From: Leguminivora glycinivorella
Taxonomy: Eukaryota; Arthropoda; Insecta; Lepidoptera; Tortricidae
Direction of reading: 5' to 3'
Assembly (NCBI RefSeq): GCF_023078275.1
Contig: NC_062996.1
Location: forward strand, 4,216,001 to 4,280,000
DNA length: 64,000 nt
The notes beneath the pieces were generated by a model, which had not been told where the DNA came from, did not search any database, and saw only the letters and a list, made by a program, of their open reading frames with translations. This document shows positions 24,141 to 35,900 of the stretch, in pieces. Every line of letters starts with the position of its first letter. The first letter of the stretch is position 1. Made by a program: the position numbers and the translations under genes.

Positions 24141-25490
24141 AGCACCCCAATGCGCCGCGAAAACCACGTTCTTACTGCAGCTGTAAAAGCCCATAGCACG
24201 GCAAAACCTAGGTTTTATCGGTAAAAGCAGATCCGTCGGTTATGAACAGTCTAAAGACCAATTGGCGACTTTGGATCACTTACCTATTCGAGACCTCCTA
24301 AATCTTATTAGGCATGCTAGATCGATCACTAACCTGGGAATAGAGTGCAATCATCAGGCATGACAGACAAATCGCGCAACCGACGCATCGAGTTAGAGTC
24401 CGGCGCGGGCCTTAGATTACTCTACCAAGTTATCGTGGCCCACAGCATCGAGTTGTTATCTCAATCCGAAGAACCGACGCACCACAATCGCGACCGCATG
24501 AATGACCCAATAATTACCAATCCGAAGTAAAACCTAGGATTTAGCCAACCAGCGGCGGTAAAAGCCCGAAGAGACCGTATTTAATTGTTACATTTCGGTT
24601 TTTTGCCGATTGGCGTCACAGGTTTTAATAGTTTTTGGTGGATACTTAGTAAATAGAAATACATAATACCAGGGGCGGCTCACTCCGCGATTCTATCGCC
24701 GCGCTACAAGTACATGCTGGCGGCTGCAAGTTCGCGGCCTAATCAGGGGTGGCGCGCGTTTTCACGGAACTCACGTTCCCACTTTGTATTGTTATAATGC
24801 TTAGTTAAATAAACATCATGAATAAAATAGGACATCTACTATTGATTAAGTCCCACGGAAAAATTCAATAAAGCTGGTGATGTTGGGACTTCAACAAAAA
24901 TATATAAATACTGTACATGTATATACCTAGAAACTACCCAAGTCTTGAATATAATAACAGTTTATCTGAGGATTAAATCGTTTTAATTCATAGGTAACCC
25001 TATCGCCGGACGCCGCGCACGTGCGGCTCGTTTCTTTGTTAGAATTTTGTAGGCATTTAAAATGCGGCATTTCGCGAACATCAAAGCAGTGGGCTATGGT
25101 CAGAATCACACGACTAACACGTTTTTATGTCCATAATGTTAGAGTTGTATTCTTTTTTTTATAAATGGGCTTACTCTTGGCCACAGACTAGGCAAAGGCA
25201 AAGACGTGTCCTACGATAGAGTGAGCTCGCCCAGAAGATAATATATGTACTTTAGTTCGCGTGTGTAGATGTAATTGAACTCTACTGTAGGAGCTAGAAG
25301 TGGCCGCATAGTAGGCGAATTCTCCTGATAGCCCTATATCCCCAATGAGGGATAACAAGAACGCATCATTATCAGAATTAGAAGTGTTTAACAGTTGTGT
25401 CTATGAAGTAAGTATGTTTTTCGTTATAAAAATAAGTAGACAATCGTAGACATAGTTAATACACCAAAATCTGCAACAACATTTTCCTTG
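24141..25490. other. Intronic DNA with LINE tail fragment
   Basis: Contains the reverse LINE tail at 25155-25240 (GGGCTTACTCTTGGCCACAG...GAGCTCGCCCAGAAGAT). Pieces near 24670-24760 resemble 30820-30910 (GGCTCACTCCGCGA). No gene. Confidence 0.45.
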
Positions 25491-25492
25491 CA

Positions 25493-25895
25493 AAGAGAAA
25501 AATGGGCACTAGGCACGTTTGTAGTTTGTATGGAGCGGCCGTCTCTCGTAAATAGACTCCACAGATTATACAAGTCATTCGACCCAGTTCCGTTGTCAAG
25601 ATCACGGCCGCGCAGGTCGTTCATCCGACGAGGCGCGAACTCTTATTAAACGTATAACAGCATTCCAGAATAGTGTCGGGAAATGTAGCTATTATTGTTA
25701 TGAGGAGAGGAAAATGGTCAATACATTTGTATGGCGCGGCCCTCTCTCGTAACTAGACACCGCAGATTATACAAGTCATTCGACCCAGTTCCGTTGTCAA
25801 GATCACGGCCGCGCAGGTCGTTCATCCGACGTGGCGCGAAATCTTACTACACGTATGAGTCGTATGACAGCATTCCGAAATAGTGTCGGTTATTT
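25493..25895. repeat. Direct repeat, about 160 bp twice
   Basis: Copies at about 25519-25678 and 25728-25890 share GATTATACAAGTCATTCGAC, GTTCCGTTGTCAAGATCACG and GCAGGTCGTTCATCCGACG. They are about 210-215 bp apart and roughly 90 percent alike. No coding function seen. Confidence 0.7.
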
Positions 25896-26002
25896 TTAGG
25901 TTTCTGGAAGAAGGAAAAATCTTATAAGATAGCCCAAGTAACACACATTTGCTGTATAACAGCTGAATAAAGATAGGGAACTATATGATAATTTTGTTGT
26001 TC

Positions 26003-26112
26003 GTTAATAGTACATTACGATACAAGTGCGAAAAAGAGGAAGTTCGAAATCGTAATTTAACGCCACTCGTATCGAACTTCCTTTTTTTCGCACTTGTATT
26101 GTACTATCATCT
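26003..26112. repeat. Palindromic repeat fragment
   Basis: GATACAAGTGCGAAAAAGAG and TTTTTTTCGCACTTGTATTG pair across about 100 bp. It is related to the tandem element at 1091-1540. Confidence 0.6.
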
Positions 26113-26229
26113 CGGAAACGCGTTGAGATGAAATTAACTGAGCGTATTACAGTTACACGTAGTTGTACAGAGCCTCTAACATCAGGCTTTTTTTGGAGAC
26201 AAAAAACGGGATGTGCCAATGGTTTACTA

Positions 26230-26612
26230 ACTATAAAAGTCATAAGTATAACGGGGAGTGCTCCGAGGAATTGTTCGGATTAATCCCTACCGCTTTTTTC
26301 CGTCATCGCCCTACGCGACAACATTTCCATCGCCATCATTTAGATGGTTGGCAGTCCTCAACTGTGCGTTTCTCCAGAAACTTCCTGCCCCGCACAGCTA
26401 ATGTGCACATGCACTGTGGAATGAATTGTCGCAGCCTGCGGTATTTCCGGACCGATACGATCTTCAAATCTTCAAGAAAAGAGCGTACACCCATCTTAAA
26501 GGCCGGCAACGCACCTCCAACACCTCTGGTGTTTCGAGTGTCCATGGGCGGCGGTGATCGCTTACCATCAGGCGACCTGTCTGCTCGTTTGCCTCCTATC
26601 CCATAAAAAAAA
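26230..26612 (+). mobile_element. LINE 3' end (reverse transcriptase C-terminal tail)
   Basis: The frame contains HLDGWQSSTVRFSRNFLPRT and further on VSMGGGDRLPSGDL, the C-terminal text of a non-LTR retrotransposon family, and ends TATCCCATAAAAAAAAAA, the usual 3' end with an A tail. Only the last about 380 bp is present, as expected for 5'-truncated insertion. Other copies: 48551-48766 continued at 53421-53560, 31985-32070 (reverse) and 46680-46750. Confidence 0.75.
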
Positions 26613-26654
26613 AATATTACATGCATTTTCCGTGGCGATTGCACTGTCGCGGAA

Positions 26655-27640
26655 TAAATCGTCAAAAACTCAGCTCAGGTTAGCTCGCGTGACGTCACCG
26701 TCCATCCGATAGTAAGCGAGTATGATCATTCGATGCCACACCACCCGCGCTGGCCAATGGCGTGACGGCGCGCGGAGCCCTATTACAAATACACAACTTG
26801 TGAGCGTGATGTAAAAGTTGTAAAACCATTGCGTTGTCATGGAAACGGAGAAAGCTAAATTTTGGTTAAGATGCGTGACGTCACTAGAGTCCCGTCCGCT
26901 ACTCGCAACCTTGATAGTACGATCATTCGATGCCACACCACTCGCGCTAGCCAATGGCGGCGCGCGGAGCCCTATTACGGTGAGTGACGGGTCGGTGTAA
27001 AAGTTATAAAACTATTGCGTTGCTATGGAAACGGGGAAAGCTTTTGATGTTCGCTCTAGGCTCCGATGCGTGACGTCATCGAGTTCCGTAAGCATTTAAG
27101 CGACAGCGTTCGTGAGATGCCCCACCAATCTGAGTAAGCCATTCGCGAATCTTCTTTATTTTATTAAAGACTGATTCACGTTTTTTTGTGCGTTTCATGA
27201 CGGGAAGGAAGGAAACTGTGTTGTCGTGGTAACAGGGGAAGTTCATTTTTTATACCTACCCTATAAAGATGCGTGACGTCACAGAGTTCTGTCCGTACAG
27301 AAACGCTGGAGGCTATAGTACAATCTCTACGATCATGCGATGTAGTATTGAATTGATTGAAGCCCTATTTTTATTTATTGTTTTTGGGCTTACTCTTGGT
27401 CACAGACTAGCCAAAGGCAAAGTGGCCTACGATGGAGTGAGGTCGCCCAGAAGATGCCTGTTTTGCATATATGGTGACGGAATTGTGAAAAAAAAACATG
27501 GCATTACATTGGTAACAGGGAAAGCTAAAGTTCGCTTTGGGTTTAAATGTGACGCAGCGGTCACGCACTGGAGGCTATAGTACGACCGCTAAGATCATGC
27601 GATGCCACACCGACCTGCTTGGACCAATCAAGACGCTCTC
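26655..27640 (+). repeat. Degenerate array of about 200-bp repeats with TGACGTCA sites
   Basis: At least four units share GCGTGACGTCA, then CGATCATTCGATGCCACACC-like text, then CGGCGCGCGGAGCCC and a TTGCGTTGTCATGGAAACGG block. Perfect TGACGTCA octamers lie at 26690-26697, 26876-26883, 27071-27078 and 27274-27281. A fifth, decayed unit follows near 27545. A reverse LINE tail (27372-27462) interrupts unit four. It lies in the presumed first intron, about 2.6 kb before the ACLY start codon. Confidence 0.75.
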
Positions 27641-28028
27641 AGCCTTATTATGATTATGACCACTTCGCTTTTTGTCCCCTTCGTGACGGACATTAAGGAA
27701 ACTGTTTGTTGCCTTGGAGATAGCGAAATTTAAAAAAAGAGTGTGAAGAAAATTATGTTTATATTTTTACTTTTTGAAAGTTTTCTGACCTAACGATTGG
27801 TACTGATATAATAATAGACTAAAGAAGGATGGTCTTCGAGACTAGGATTAATTATAATTAGGTACGAATTAGGAAATTAATAAAAATAGACTATTGCGTG
27901 CACATAAGTGAAATTTAATACTAATGTACCGTAATAACAAAATAGAGTAAGGTACAGCGGGGCAAATCTCGACTGGGGGGCAATTGTATGGCATGGAAAA
28001 AATGGACTAATTACATTTGGCCCCTCAG
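27641..28028. other. AT-rich DNA with MITE ends
   Basis: About 27949-28030 is a collapsed copy of the MITE at 1583-2346. The rest is unassigned. Confidence 0.45.
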
Positions 28029-28225
28029 TCGCCGGCAACCTTCATATCAAGAGTGAACAGGTATCTTCAGGTAGCTCACTCCATCGTAGGCCACGTCTTT
28101 GCCTTTGGCTAGTCTGTGGCCAAGAGTAAGCTCATTTATAATAAAAAAAAGGAATTAAGTACTTTACTAGGTTCACTTTGTCGTTATTGTAGATTTTTTC
28201 TCGAGATTTTTTTAATACGCTTTTA

Positions 28226-28407
28226 ATCCATACTAATATTATAAATGGGAAAGTGTGTGTCTGTTTGTTTGTCAGTCTTTCACGGCAAAACGGAGCTACG
28301 AATTGACGTGTTTTTTTTTAAGTGGAGATAGTTGAAGGGATTGAGAGTGACACAGGCTACTTTTTGTCTCTTTCTAACGCGAGCGAAGCCGCGGGTAAAA
28401 GCTAGTT
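28226..28407 (+). mobile_element. CACGGCAAAACGGA-family repeat, short form
   Basis: Forward copy from ATCCATACTAATATTATAAA to AAAAGCTAGT. Confidence 0.75.
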
Positions 28408-29035
28408 TAATATGTACGTAACTTATATGCTTGGAAACGACGCAATGTACTAAAAATGTTAGTATGCAATTTAAATAATTGATTGTGAACGTTATAATTA
28501 TCAGGAATTATCATTTGTTGATAATTGATATGCATATCAGATTGGAGCACTGAGTAGTTATTGACAGTTTATGAATCATCTTTAAAATTATAAGTAGAGA
28601 TTGGATTTATGTAGCGATTTAAATATTAATATGGATATGTTTCGAATAATTTATTATGATTTTACTATACACTGATAAAAATTTATAAAAGTTGCATAAA
28701 CCACTTTTGCGATGCTTTTGTGAATATTTTGTAAAATAATAATTATAATCAAAATTTATAAATAAAAAAATGTTTGCTTAAGTTTCAATATTTTAGCCCA
28801 GAAAGAAAATGGCTGAGAGAATAGAAAAAAAAATAGCAAGGTCATTTTTTAGGTCACCGGAATTTTCGAATTTCTTTGATGAAGATGCTGTATTAAAGCC
28901 CGGAAAAGGTGATAGTCGGAAGGTGCCAAATCAGGGCTATAATGTGGGTGAGGTATCGTTGTCCAACCGAGCTCCTCTAGAAATGTGTTAACTTCAGGGA
29001 GCGTTTTAGCTACCATCCACACTCATAAGACGCAT
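28408..29035. other. AT-rich DNA with a small unassigned frame
   Basis: A 60-codon + frame at 28809-28991 (MAERIEKKIARSFFR...) has a protein-like look with charged residues but no domain I recognise, and nothing supports it as a gene. It may be a repeat remnant. Confidence 0.3.
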
Positions 29036-29040
29036 GTCTT

Positions 29041-29192
29041 GCGGCGCGCAACGGACGTCTCCGCCACGCCGCCTGAATGTAATTCAAAAAACGTCGAGAC
29101 GTCTTACGTTCTTCCTATACAAAATGTACTGAGGAGACGTTTTTTGAATTACATCCAGGCGGCGTGGCGGAGACGTCCGTTGCGCGCCGCGA
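29041..29192. mobile_element. 150-bp near-perfect palindromic MITE, GC-rich ends
   Basis: Left GCGGCGCGCAACGGACGTCT and right AGACGTCCGTTGCGCGCCGC are exact complements. Pairing continues through CCGCCACGCCGCCTG and ATTCAAAAAACGTC. Confidence 0.85.
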
Positions 29193-29217
29193 TACACGCG
29201 ACGCCTCAGTGGGGACG

Positions 29218-29450
29218 GTCCCTTAGAGTGGCACGGACGGGTCCGCGCGAACGACAACATCAATTTCATACAAATTGGTCGCGCGTATCGCTCCGCGCGG
29301 ACGGTCCGCGTGACACTAAAACCAACCTTACGGCCCAGCCACGACATTGGTCTAAGCGCGACAGCGGTGAGTCGTGGCTGAGCCGTTAGTCCAGTGCGGA
29401 TCGCTCCGCGCGAACGATCCCCGTGACACTGAAACCAGTCTAAGGACTTT
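29218..29450. mobile_element. GC-rich repeat split by a short MITE
   Basis: Blocks with CGCTCCGCGCGGACGGTCCGCGTGACACT-like text on both sides of 29330-29388 are parts of one element. The insert has TIRs ACGGCCCAGCCACGAC and GTCGTGGCTGAGCCGT and belongs to the family at 43060 and 48767. The 134- and 128-codon frames over this region on both strands are incidental. Confidence 0.65.
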
Positions 29451-29820
29451 TGATGGAAATACACATACATGAATAGCTGGCATATTTATAGCTCACATCA
29501 TATCATTTGTGAAGTTTCATTACAAACATTGACGACCGGTCTTTAGCTTTAGTGACCCTGCCTGATAAACGGTCCGGGTTCCGGTAAGGACTCGTCTATG
29601 TGATGGCACAGATATTTCTCCATTGAGAAAGCCTAAACTATCGCTACTGCTACCTTACAAAGAAAATGGAGGGTTTTTAGAGAATTTGACAGTTGACAGC
29701 CCACTAACCCTGAGTTAAGTGGTTGGTGCAACAGGCCTTATAGTATAAAATAACATTGATCTACTTCTTACTCGACTAAACTGTTTAATCTACCATACTA
29801 ATCGATCATTTTGTCCACAG

Positions 29821-29889
29821 TTGTGCCCATCGGCCATATGACGGCGTAGAGCGCGCAGTAAACACACACAGACACACAAACAGGCAATC
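29821..29889 (+). other. ACLY: ACLY 5' UTR segment
   Basis: A plausible 3' splice site (ATTTTGTCCACAG with CTAAT upstream) ends at 29820, and 69 nt follow to the ATG at 29890. They include a (CA)n-rich stretch. This would be the leader part of the exon carrying the start codon. Confidence 0.55.
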
Positions 29890-29939
29890 ATGTCGTCCAA
29901 GGCCATATACGAAGCGACCGGCAAAGATCTCATCAACAG
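29890..29939 (+). CDS. ACLY: ACLY exon 1
   Basis: Encodes MSSKAIYEATGKDLIN plus two bases of an Arg codon, matching the conserved ACLY N-terminus. The donor is AG|GTAAGA. The ATG is the only start in frame with the conserved text. Confidence 0.93.
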
Positions 29940-32900
29940 GTAAGACCTTACCTTACCTTTGCTCTGAGTCAAAGGTACTTGGTACTTGAGCACAGTATAA
30001 TATAGAGTACTATCGTACAGTATAGTATGGCCACTCTCGCTCCCCTCTGAAAGCGCCGCCCAGTTACCGCCTGTCAAAAACGCGAACAGTCGACCTGTCA
30101 TATCCCACTCATACAAGCATGGTACGCGTTTACCTACACGAGCTTAGACTGTGTGCTAGGAACGCGTCTCTTTCATATATTTGATGGCCAGTGTCCGAGG
30201 TGTGACTTGAGTCTGTGAATGTATTTGAGAGGCGTATAACAGTTCCTCCTATATTTTTATGGATATAATTAATTAAAAAAATACACATGTTTATACAGTA
30301 TTTATATGACTTAATTGTTACTTTTCTTAATAAAAATATGTAAAAGAAGTTTACAAACACTTCACATTGACAGTTCAGCTCTTCAAAAATAAACTTTCAT
30401 ACGGATCATCGTTGGCTGCTTCAAGTATAGTCGTTCGCGACATATTTAGAAGAGCTTTAGGTCTCCATTTTACAAGTTCTATCACTTCTAACAGTGCATG
30501 CTTTATTTGACGTTCATATGCGCATTGTAATATGCCTACTTGAAAAATAAATATTTCATTTTCATTTTTTCATTTGCTTGAGTGAGAAGCGTTTACAATG
30601 GTAACACCTAACGTAAGTGCCAATAGAAAAGTAAAATAATATAAACATCATATAATCGAAAGCTGTCCTATTGCATTCGATTATATCAATTGCTGATAAG
30701 ATTAGTGCGTGATCACTGATTATGAATCATTGAAGTAAATTGGTTTGTTTACATTACTTGACGTTAAATGAACGGGACGAGCCAATACGATACCTCAGAA
30801 AAGTAAAAAAGACTAGAACCCGGGGCTCACTCCGCGAGTCTACCGCCGCGCTACAAGTACCTACATGCCGGTGGCCGCGAGTTCGCGGCCCATTTACTGG
30901 TGACGGCCTTCGCGCGGCCCAATAGGATTCAATGTCGGCTGCTCGCGTGCATTATTAATGTAGGTAAGAATTTAAAATGGCGGCATTTTGTGAACATCAA
31001 TGGAGTGAGCCTTCTGTACTTGTACTTATATATTTTGTGCTAGAACTTAGTTTCGCTATGCGTACCTGCGTATGCCGTCATACAAAGTTGCGATTGCCTG
31101 AATGCACATTACTGTGAAGCATGCGACTATTGCAATCACTGTAACAATTAGTATTAATTATCGCCTATACGCAACTATCAACAATTGGGAAGGCTAATGA
31201 AAGTTATAAACGTCACAACCGAAGTTTGTCGTTCAGGGTCGAATTGTGTTGTGCCTTCTAATGCATAGAATACATTGAGAATAGAATAGAATAAACATTT
31301 ATTCGTGAACACAGGCAAGACAAAATACACATAATAACATACATACATACATACACGCCTGTATCCCATAAAGGGGTAGGCAGAACACATGAAACTACTA
31401 AAGCTTCAGTGCCACTCTTGGCAAATAAGGGGTTGAAAGAAAACGAAACTGTGACATTGCAGTGACAGGTTGCCAGCCTCTCGCCTACGCCACAATTTAA
31501 CCCATATCCCATAGTCGCCTTCTACGACACCCACGGGAGGAAAGGGGGTGGTGAAATTCTTAACCCGTCACCACACAGGCAACGCAGCAAAAAGGAACGA
31601 AGTGCCACGAAATGGCCTCATCTCAGCGTGTTGCTGGTGACTTCCAGCGCTGATCTTCCGATGAGACCATCAAGTGAGAAAGATTCACGGAGGGTACCAG
31701 ACAGAAGAAATACAAATCAATCAATTGAGAGATACACAGGGTTGCCAAAAATAACGTTATTAATTTATTACCTTATCAGTGGCCCACTCTAATGCTTTTA
31801 GTTGTGCTTCGCCATACATAGCTCTACCTTCAGAAGACTCGCCATTTTACTTGTTGCTTGCTAAGGATATGGGCGAGTCTTGCTTCCATTAGCATATCAG
31901 CCGCCTTCAATTTTCCCTTAGTCGCCTTAATACGACACCCACGGGACGAGATGGACACTTACTTACTTCCGATGGTGCTACAACCCTTTTTTTATGGGAT
32001 AAGAGGCAAACGAGCAGACAGGTCGCCTGATGGTAAGCGATCACCGCCGCCCATCGACACCCGAAACATTTATGGGTCGGCCCTTTCCATTATCTTCCTC
32101 CGGTTGTCGCGATCTCTGTCAACCCTTCTCCAGTTGGTATATTTTCCTCATTCTCCTAAGGTCCTCTTACACACAGTTAAGCCACATTTTCCGAGGTTTA
32201 GCCTAGGCCTGTTTTGGTTGTGATGTCCACCTGGTCATAATTTTAGGACACTATTTATGTGCTATTTAGCTCCTACTTTTTTTGGCTAATGTTGAACATT
32301 GAATTAAACATTGCACGTTTTCGTTTCAGGCACATAGCGTCAGGGACAGCGTTGGTGCCATGCCGGTTCGCCACCTTCGAGCAAAACACCGTGTGGGAGG
32401 ATGAGCTCGGCAAGAACCCATGGCTCTCTAAAGAGGTATGTATCTTATTCCAACTTTAATACCCACAAAATTAAAATTAAAAAAACCGGCCAAGAGCGTG
32501 TCGGGCCACGCTCAGTGTATGGTTCCGTAGTTTTCCGTATTTTTCTCAAAAACTACTGAACCTATCAAGTTCAAAACAATTTTCCTAGAAATTCTATATA
32601 AAGTTCTACTTTTGTGATTTTTTTTCATAATTTTTAAACATATGGTTCAAAAGTTTGAGGGGGGGGAACACTTTTTTTTTCCTTTAGGAGCGATTATTTC
32701 CGAAAATATTAATATTATCAAAAAACGATCTTAGTAAACCCTTACTCATTTTTAAATACCTATCCAACAATATATCACACGTTGGGGTTGGAATGAAAAA
32801 AAATCAGCCCCCACTTTACATGTAGGGGGGGTACCCTAATAAAACATTTTTTTCCATTTTTTATTTTTGTACTTTGTTGGCGTGATTGATATTGATATAC

Positions 32901-35900
32901 ATATTGATACCAAATTTCAGCTTTCTAGTGCTAACGGTTACTGAGATTATCCGCGGACGGACGGACGGACGGACGGACAGACAGACATGGCGAAACTATA
33001 AGGGTTCCTAGTTGACTACGGAACCCTAAAAAGAACCCCGACATAGTCGACCGATTTTCACGAAACATGGCTAAGAACACTCCGGACTAATTCAGCTTTA
33101 AAAAAAAAAAACAAAATCTAAATCGGTTCATCCGCTCGGGAGCTACGATGCTACAGGCAGACACACACACATACCGACAAACAGACAGATAGACACGTCA
33201 AACTTATAACACCCCGTCGTTTTTGCGTCGGGGGTTAAAAATGTTTCAAGAAAGTTTTTTGTTTACCTCTGCCATCGATTCTAATACTGTATGTATTCCC
33301 ATGTCCATTCCATTCCATTTCTGAGGTTGAGTAATAAAGATATCAAATCAAAAATCAAAATAATTTATTCAGCAAATAGGCCACAGGGGCACTTTTACAC
33401 GTCAAATGTACATATTTAGAAAATATTTAAAATTGAATTGAAATTACAATTGATAAGTACTACTAATTCTAAGTTCTAATTAAAGTATAACTTTGCTACA
33501 ATTAATTAGAGATGTAGAAGGTCTCTAAATGTCGAATTACAACTAAGAACTACACTAAATATAAAAAGTACAAATAAAAAAAGTCTAAAATTACTTTAGA
33601 GGTGCAAATTACTCTAAATGTCACAACTGAAGATAAAATGTATACTTAATCTAATTCTCCTTAGAGATGTATAGGGATAATTAGTATTGTATTTTCTAAT
33701 GATTGGGAGCCCCATGAAACAAGAAATAGGCGTCATCGACTAATAATGCTATTAAAAAATGTATCGACGGGACAGGCCGTGGAATGCTCCTATTGTTACC
33801 CTCATTAAAAAGTATTAATGAAGATATGAAATAATGGTTCTTGTGTTGGATTATTGTACTATGAAGGAATACTAAGACATAGTTAAAATATACTCCATAT
33901 CTATACAAATTCCTATAAAAAATATGATTGGATCGTAAAAGTTTTATTGACTAATATAAAAGTGTGTATTTGCGTCACATCACAATTTATTATTTGACTT
34001 ATCCAGATGCGCCCAGTATAGTCGCCATCTGTCGGTTTAGCACAACTTTCGCTTTGATGCGCGAGCCCATACTAGAAGTCGCGCTGGACGCGCGATAACC
34101 TAAGCTGTGCTAGACCGACCGCCAGATGTATTTATGCGTTTGGAGTGGTACAATACACATAGTTTCATCTCTGAGCCCTCATTTCTTTAATGTATTTCAC
34201 ATAAGTTTAACCTCTTGAACGCTACATCTATCGCGGCGTGTCATAGTAAACCCTAATCATAGATCAAATCAAACTATTTTCTCATAGAAAATATTTTAAC
34301 TTGTATTTTTTAAGTAGTTTCAATTATAATATAAACATTAAATAAATGTCATACAAAGAAAAAATGACTAATGCCTCCAAGTGTTCCAAGCTGGATTCTA
34401 ACCAGCGTACTCCGTTAACTGGACGGATACCTCAACCACTCGGCCATCGGTACACGAAAGCAAGGGTCGAAATTTTCAAGTACCGCCATCTCTGAGGTAG
34501 AACCGAAACTAGTTCGACCTCCTAACTGCATAATATTGCGTTTATTTAATGTTCGTAAGCCTTGTCGGAATGCACAAAGGTTGATGCTGGGCCGCGACAC
34601 AGTATAATAAAGAGTACTATCGTACAGTATGGCCACTCCCGCTCCCCGCTGAAAACGCCGCACACCCCCTCTCGGTTACCTCACAGTTACCGCCTGTCAA
34701 AAACGTGAACAGTCAACCTGTCAGATCTTACTCATACAAGCATGGTACGCGTTCACCTACACGAGCTTAGAATGTGTGCTAGGAACGCGCCTCTTTCATA
34801 TATTTGATCGTCAGTGTCCGAGGTGTGGCCGCGTGCGTCATTTCATTTCATTTGACGTCTTTGGCGGCCAAAGAGTTAAATCAACACCGTATTAACAATA
34901 GCTCATTGTCCACAGCAACTGGTGGTGAAGCCCGACCAGCTGATCAAGCGTCGCGGCAAGCTCGGCCTAGTCGGCGTGAACAAGTCCGCGGGCGATGTGC
35001 GCCGCTGGCTCAGCGAGCACATGGGCAAGGAACAAGCCGTCGGCGCCGCCGTGGGGAAGCTCAGGCACTTCATCGTGGAGCCCTTCGTGAAACACGACGC
35101 GGTATGTAGTGAGGTGTAGCGCGGCTGGTGATGGCTCAGCGTCAGCGAGCACATGGGCAAGGAGAAGCCGTCGGCGCCGCGTGGGGAAGCTCAGGCACTT
35201 CATCGTGGAGCGCTTCGTGAAACACGACGCGGTATGTAGTGAGGTGTACGTGATGGCTCAGCGTCCTCAGCGAGCACATGGGCAAGGAGCGAGCCGTCGG
35301 CGCCGCCGTGGGGAAGCTCAGGCACTTCATCGTGGAGCCCTTCGTGAAACACGACGCGGTATGTAGTGAGGTGTAGCGCGGCTGGTGATGGCTCAGCGTC
35401 CTCAGCGAGCACATGGGCAAGGAGCAGGCCGTCGGGGCCGCCGTGGGGAAGCTCAGGCACTTCATCGTGGAGCCCTTCGTGAAACACGACGCGGTATGTA
35501 GTGAGGTGTAGCGCGGCTGGTGATGGCTCAGCGTCCTCAGCGAGCACATGGGCAAGGAGCGAGCCGTCGGCGCCGCCGTGGGGAAGCTCAGGCACTTCAT
35601 CGTGGAGCCCTTCGTGAAACACGACGCGGTATGTAGTGAGGTGTAGCGCGGCTGGTGATGGCTCAGCGTCCTCAGCGAGCACATGGGCAAGGAGCAGGCC
35701 GTCGGGGCCGCCGTGGGGAAGCTCAGGCACTTCATCGTGGAGCCCTTCGTGAAACACGACGCGGTATGTAGTGAGGTGTAGCGCGGCTGGTGATGGCTCA
35801 GCGTCCTCAGCGAGCACATGGGCAAGGAGCAGGCCGTTGGGGCCGCCGTGGGGAAGCTCAGGCACTTCATCGTGGAGCCCTTCGTGAAACACGACGCGGT

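Noticed and set aside
26163..26665. 147- and 109-codon frames as host genes
   Set aside because: The + frame contains the C-terminal tail of a non-LTR retrotransposon, and the - frame is its shadow.
29218..29470. 134- and 128-codon overlapping frames on both strands
   Set aside because: GC-rich palindromic repeats lack stops on both strands; the text is not protein-like.
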